This document shows, one piece after another, positions 7,394 to 9,832 of a stretch of DNA of 9,832 nucleotides. The stretch covers positions 1 to 9,832 of the forward strand of contig JAQVPT010000119.1 in assembly GCA_028701945.1 (NCBI GenBank), written 5' to 3'. The notes beneath the pieces were generated by a model. It had not been told where the DNA came from. It made no database searches and was given only the letters and a program-made list of their open reading frames with translations. Position numbers and translations under genes: made by a program. The DNA comes from Bacteroidales bacterium (GTDB lineage: Bacteria; Bacteroidota; Bacteroidia; Bacteroidales; ML635J-15). Each line of letters opens with the position of its first letter. The stretch's first letter is position 1.

Positions 7394-7435
7394 AAGGCTG
7401 TGTAAAGGGAAATCCCTTAAACAGCCTTTTTTTTT
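7394..7435 (+). terminator. Strong intrinsic terminator after the CAP-OmpA gene
   Basis: An 8-bp outer stem AAGGCTGT (7394-7401) pairs with ACAGCCTT (7421-7428). Within it a 6-bp inner stem AAGGGA (7405-7410) pairs with TCCCTT (7413-7418). A run of nine T follows (7427-7435). It starts 20 bp after the stop codon and separates the CAP-OmpA transcript from the thioredoxin-engB pair, which starts 18 bp after the T-run. Confidence 0.92.
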
Positions 7436-7453
7436 ATTGATAAATATTTGATA

Positions 7454-8794
7454 ATGATTAAAGCATATTTGATTAACATAGTAATACTGATGTCGCTCGC
7501 AGCTTCGGCACAATATAGTTTTACGGGAGTAATTGACCAATACCCTAATAGAGAACTAAATATTTGTGAGCAATTTGGCGATGAAAGTAAAGTTATTTCT
7601 ACTGTGCGAACAGGTTCCGATGGTAATTTTAGATTCCAATTTACCGAAGAAGAAAAAGGTTTGTACAGAATATATTTGGAAAACCAAGACTATTTTGACA
7701 TTATTTATAACGGTGAAGACATCCATATTAGAACCAAACCTGAAAATCCACAATATAATTTGGAGGTTTTGAAATCTGCTGAAAATATGCAATTTTATTC
7801 ATATCTAATTGATAACTATATCTATGATTATAAAATTGATGTTTTGGTTCAGTTACTAGAGATATATCCTTCAGGTAATTTTTATGATAAAATTGAAAAG
7901 GAGTTGTTGCATGAAAGAAAACTTAAAAATAATAATATTACAAAAGCAATAAAGTCTAATCCTGAAAGTTTTGCAGGTAGATACCTGAGTATGCTGAAAG
8001 AAATATCTGTACCCCGAAAATTCGATGCTTATGAAAAACTCGAATATCTAAAGAAAAACTATTTTGAATTTTATTCAATTGATGATATTGATTTGTTAAA
8101 CTCTGATGCTTATACCAGTTTAGTTCTTAATTATTTTAAATTGTATAAAAGTAACAATCAAGATGTTTATTATGGTGCAGCAAAAGTAATTCTTGATAAA
8201 ATATTTTTTGGTGAACCAGTAATATTTAATTATGTATTAGAGTATATTTTATCGGGATTTGAATCGCTTTCGCTTAACGAAGCAGCTTATAAACTTAGCA
8301 TGGATTATGGCGATTTTTGTAGTGCAGATAACGATAATCTAAAGCAACGCATAAAGAATAATACTAAATTAGCAATCGGGAAAACAGCTCCAGAAATTGT
8401 TTCTGAAACCCAAAAAGGTAATATTTTTACTTTGTCTGAGATGAAAACTGATTATACCCTTTTGATATTTTGGGCCACATGGTGTGGACATTGTCAGGTT
8501 TCTTTGCCACGTTTGGCAGCAGCTCAATCTGTTTTTGCTGAGGCTAATATGGATATTGTTGCAATTTCCATTGATTCAGATAATGATTTGCTAGACAGTT
8601 ACTTACGCGATAATAAAATGCCTTGGAAAGTAATTTGTCAATGTCAAGGCTGGGATGGTAGTATTGTTATGGATTATGCCGTGTTTGCGACCCCATGGAT
8701 GATTATTATAGACAATAAAATGAATATTGTAGCCAAACCCTACAATGAAGAAAAACTTTATGATTTCCTTGAAGAAATAATTACTAATAAATAA
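7454..8794 (+). CDS. Exported thioredoxin-like (TlpA/ResA type) thiol-disulfide oxidoreductase
   Basis: I place the start at the ATG at 7454 rather than the TTG two codons upstream, because ATG gives a standard signal peptide (MIKAYLINIV..., cleavage after ASA at 19). The protein then has 446 residues. Residues 20-110 form a beta-rich DUF4369-like part common in Bacteroidota thioredoxins (YSFTGVI..., GNFRFQF, GLYRIYLEN, FDIIYNGEDIHI). Residues 115-300 are a helical middle region. The C-terminal thioredoxin fold spans 305-446, with IGKTAPEI, LLIFWATWCGHCQVSLPRL (active site C344-GH-C347), VAISIDSD and the cis-Pro region FATPW (P414). The CGHC dipeptide is that of protein disulfide isomerases and is usually more oxidising than CGPC, so isomerase or oxidase activity is plausible. 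Extra cysteines occur at 38, 289, 395 and 397. It lies 5 bp before engB, so the two are probably co-transcribed. Confidence 0.9.
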   Translation: MIKAYLINIVILMSLAASAQYSFTGVIDQYPNRELNICEQFGDESKVISTVRTGSDGNFRFQFTEEEKGLYRIYLENQDYFDIIYNGEDIHIRTKPENPQYNLEVLKSAENMQFYSYLIDNYIYDYKIDVLVQLLEIYPSGNFYDKIEKELLHERKLKNNNITKAIKSNPESFAGRYLSMLKEISVPRKFDAYEKLEYLKKNYFEFYSIDDIDLLNSDAYTSLVLNYFKLYKSNNQDVYYGAAKVILDKIFFGEPVIFNYVLEYILSGFESLSLNEAAYKLSMDYGDFCSADNDNLKQRIKNNTKLAIGKTAPEIVSETQKGNIFTLSEMKTDYTLLIFWATWCGHCQVSLPRLAAAQSVFAEANMDIVAISIDSDNDLLDSYLRDNKMPWKVICQCQGWDGSIVMDYAVFATPWMIIIDNKMNIVAKPYNEEKLYDFLEEIITNK

Positions 8795-8799
8795 AAGCT

Positions 8800-9411
8800 A
8801 TGCAAATTAAAACAGCCGAATTTTTAATGTCGAATACTGATTTGACAAAATGCCCCGAAGCAAATCTTAATGAATATGCTTTTATTGGTAGATCAAATGT
8901 TGGTAAGTCATCGTTAATAAATATGCTAACAAACAATGCTGGCTTGGCTAAAACATCGTCAACACCCGGTAAAACACAGCATATCAATCACTTTATGATA
9001 AATAAATCGTGGTATTTGGTTGACTTGCCTGGTTATGGTTATGCAAAATTACCTAAAACTTTAAGAGCCAAATTTAAAAGTATGATTGAAGGATATATTT
9101 TTCAACGCACAAATCTTGTAACTCTTTTTGTGCTAATTGATAGCCGACACCCTGCTCAAAAAATTGATATCGAATTTATTAGTTGGTTGGGTAATAATTC
9201 TGTTCCTTTTAGTTTAATCTTTACAAAATGTGATAAACTTGGAGTCAACAATCTTGAAAAGAGTCTTGCTGATTATAAATTAGAGTTACTAAAATATTGG
9301 GAAAATCTCCCGCAAATATTTGTGAGTTCGTCGGTAAAAGGAATCGGAAAAGATGATATTCTTAAGTATATATCTGAGTTAAACAAAACAGTAAAACCTG
9401 ATTTGGATTAA
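8800..9411 (+). CDS. engB: Ribosome biogenesis GTP-binding protein EngB (YsxC/YihA)
   Basis: This 203-residue cytoplasmic GTPase has the normal family length. Its G motifs are in order: G1 GRSNVGKSS (30-38), the G2 region STPGKTQ (54-60), G3 DLPGYGYA (75-82), G4 TKCD (142-145, where family members usually have TKxD) and G5 within VSSSVKGIG (175-183). The opening IKTAEFLMS followed by CPEANLNEYAFIGRSNVGKSS is typical of EngB. EngB is an essential factor in late assembly of the 50S ribosomal subunit in many bacteria. It follows the thioredoxin gene by 5 bp and is probably read from the same transcript, although the two functions are unrelated. No clear terminator is seen in the 30 bp between it and the convergent WG-repeat gene. 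Confidence 0.97.
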   Translation: MQIKTAEFLMSNTDLTKCPEANLNEYAFIGRSNVGKSSLINMLTNNAGLAKTSSTPGKTQHINHFMINKSWYLVDLPGYGYAKLPKTLRAKFKSMIEGYIFQRTNLVTLFVLIDSRHPAQKIDIEFISWLGNNSVPFSLIFTKCDKLGVNNLEKSLADYKLELLKYWENLPQIFVSSSVKGIGKDDILKYISELNKTVKPDLD

Positions 9412-9441
9412 CGATTCTATAGTGTCTGAAAAATGTAGTTT

Positions 9442-9753
9442 TCAATTGTTTTTTGGAATAAAATCTCCTTTAGTGTTTATAAAACCTTCTTTGTTATTTA
9501 TTTTTACTAAAGCCCAATTGTAATGATATACGTCGAATTGTCCAATAGAATCATAAACTGGCTTTACAACTTCTTTACCTTTGTTATTAATGAATCCTAG
9601 TTTACTATCAATTTTAATCATAGCCCAATTGATTTTACACACATCAAATTGCCCGATAGAATCATAAACAGGTTTTACAACTTCTTTACCTTTGTTATTA
9701 ATGAATCCTAGTTTATTGCCAATTTTAATCATTGCCCAATTGGTTTTACACAC
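9442..9753 (-). CDS. WG-repeat protein, C-terminal part (truncated or broken upstream)
   Basis: The given end at 9753 is a GTG codon that allows a 103-residue product, but the same frame is open and homologous up to 9792. An in-frame TAA (9795-9793) then interrupts the next repeat unit, and the frame is open again to the window edge. The protein is made of 37-residue units of the WG (KWG) repeat type: NWAMIKIGNKLGFIN, GKEVVKPVYDSIGQFDV, and so on, with a final divergent unit ending FIPKNN. In these repeats a W/G and a KxGFIN-type beta motif recur; the function is usually unknown, often binding or surface-associated. The GTG start is in the middle of a repeat and has no special context, so the true start is most likely outside the window. 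It could be a pseudogene, or the stop could be an error at a contig end. Confidence 0.65.
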   Translation of the reverse strand: MCKTNWAMIKIGNKLGFINNKGKEVVKPVYDSIGQFDVCKINWAMIKIDSKLGFINNKGKEVVKPVYDSIGQFDVYHYNWALVKINNKEGFINTKGDFIPKNN

Positions 9754-9832
9754 ATCAAATTGTACAATAGAATCATAAACTGGTTTTACAATTTATTTAC
9801 ATTTGTTATTAATAACTACTAGTTTATTTTTA
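9548..9832. repeat. 111-bp tandem repeat inside the WG-repeat gene
   Basis: The anchor GAATCATAAAC recurs at 9548, 9659 and 9770, exactly 111 bp apart (37 codons). The units 9548-9658 and 9659-9769 differ at only about ten positions. The third unit (9770-9832, cut by the edge) differs from its neighbour at ten of 63 positions, nine of them in the last 42. Near-identity suggests recent duplication or ongoing gene conversion. Confidence 0.92.

Noticed and set aside
7448..7453. TTG start codon for the thioredoxin gene
   Set aside because: The ATG two codons downstream gives an equally good signal peptide and is a far commoner start codon.
7316..7792. Three short open frames (7316-7540 minus, 7556-7792 minus, 7566-7772 plus)
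   Set aside because: They overlap the CAP-OmpA end, the terminator or the thioredoxin N-terminus in other frames and show no family signal.

Overview
The window is strongly AT-rich and looks like the chromosome of a member of the Bacteroidota. The evidence is the gene content: an alpha-2-macroglobulin of the Bacteroidota type, a DUF4924 protein, a thioredoxin with an N-terminal DUF4369-like part, and several exported proteins with signal peptides ending in ...AQ or ...FSQ. The genes also lack clear Shine-Dalgarno sequences, and several have upstream boxes that fit the Bacteroidota -7 consensus TAnnTTTG. I cannot place it at genus level.

Left half (1-4855), all on the minus strand. It starts with the N-terminal 300 residues of a probable alpha-2-macroglobulin-family envelope protein, cut by the window edge. 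Next come a complete zinc-type cation diffusion facilitator (CDF) and a 592-residue exported TPR protein. The last pair is translationally coupled: an Hsp15-like S4 RNA-binding protein followed by a DUF4924 protein (ATGA overlap). Between the CDF and TPR genes lie two arrays of a degenerate 8-bp repeat (TMAACYGA) separated by a 33-bp spacer.

Right half (4956-9411), plus strand. It begins with an 805-residue exported protein with an unusual architecture: a CAP/SCP-like domain without its histidines, then an OmpA-like domain that lacks the peptidoglycan-binding Asp, then a long helical region ending in WCETC-KK. A strong intrinsic terminator follows. After it come an exported thioredoxin-like oxidoreductase (WCGHC) and engB/ysxC, the 50S-assembly GTPase, only 5 bp apart. 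At the right edge, convergent on the minus strand, is a WG-repeat gene built of 111-bp near-identical tandem units. It has an in-frame stop, and its sequence decays over the last ~40 bases.

Two themes link the genes. One is large-subunit ribosome maintenance (S4/Hsp15 and EngB, with DUF4924 unassigned). The other is envelope proteins (alpha-2-macroglobulin, TPR, CAP-OmpA, thioredoxin), two of which carry cysteine clusters that could be redox or metal sites. I see no RNA genes, CRISPR array, insertion sequence or phage gene. No gene-free stretch exceeds 300 bases; the longest is about 180 bp (902-1082).
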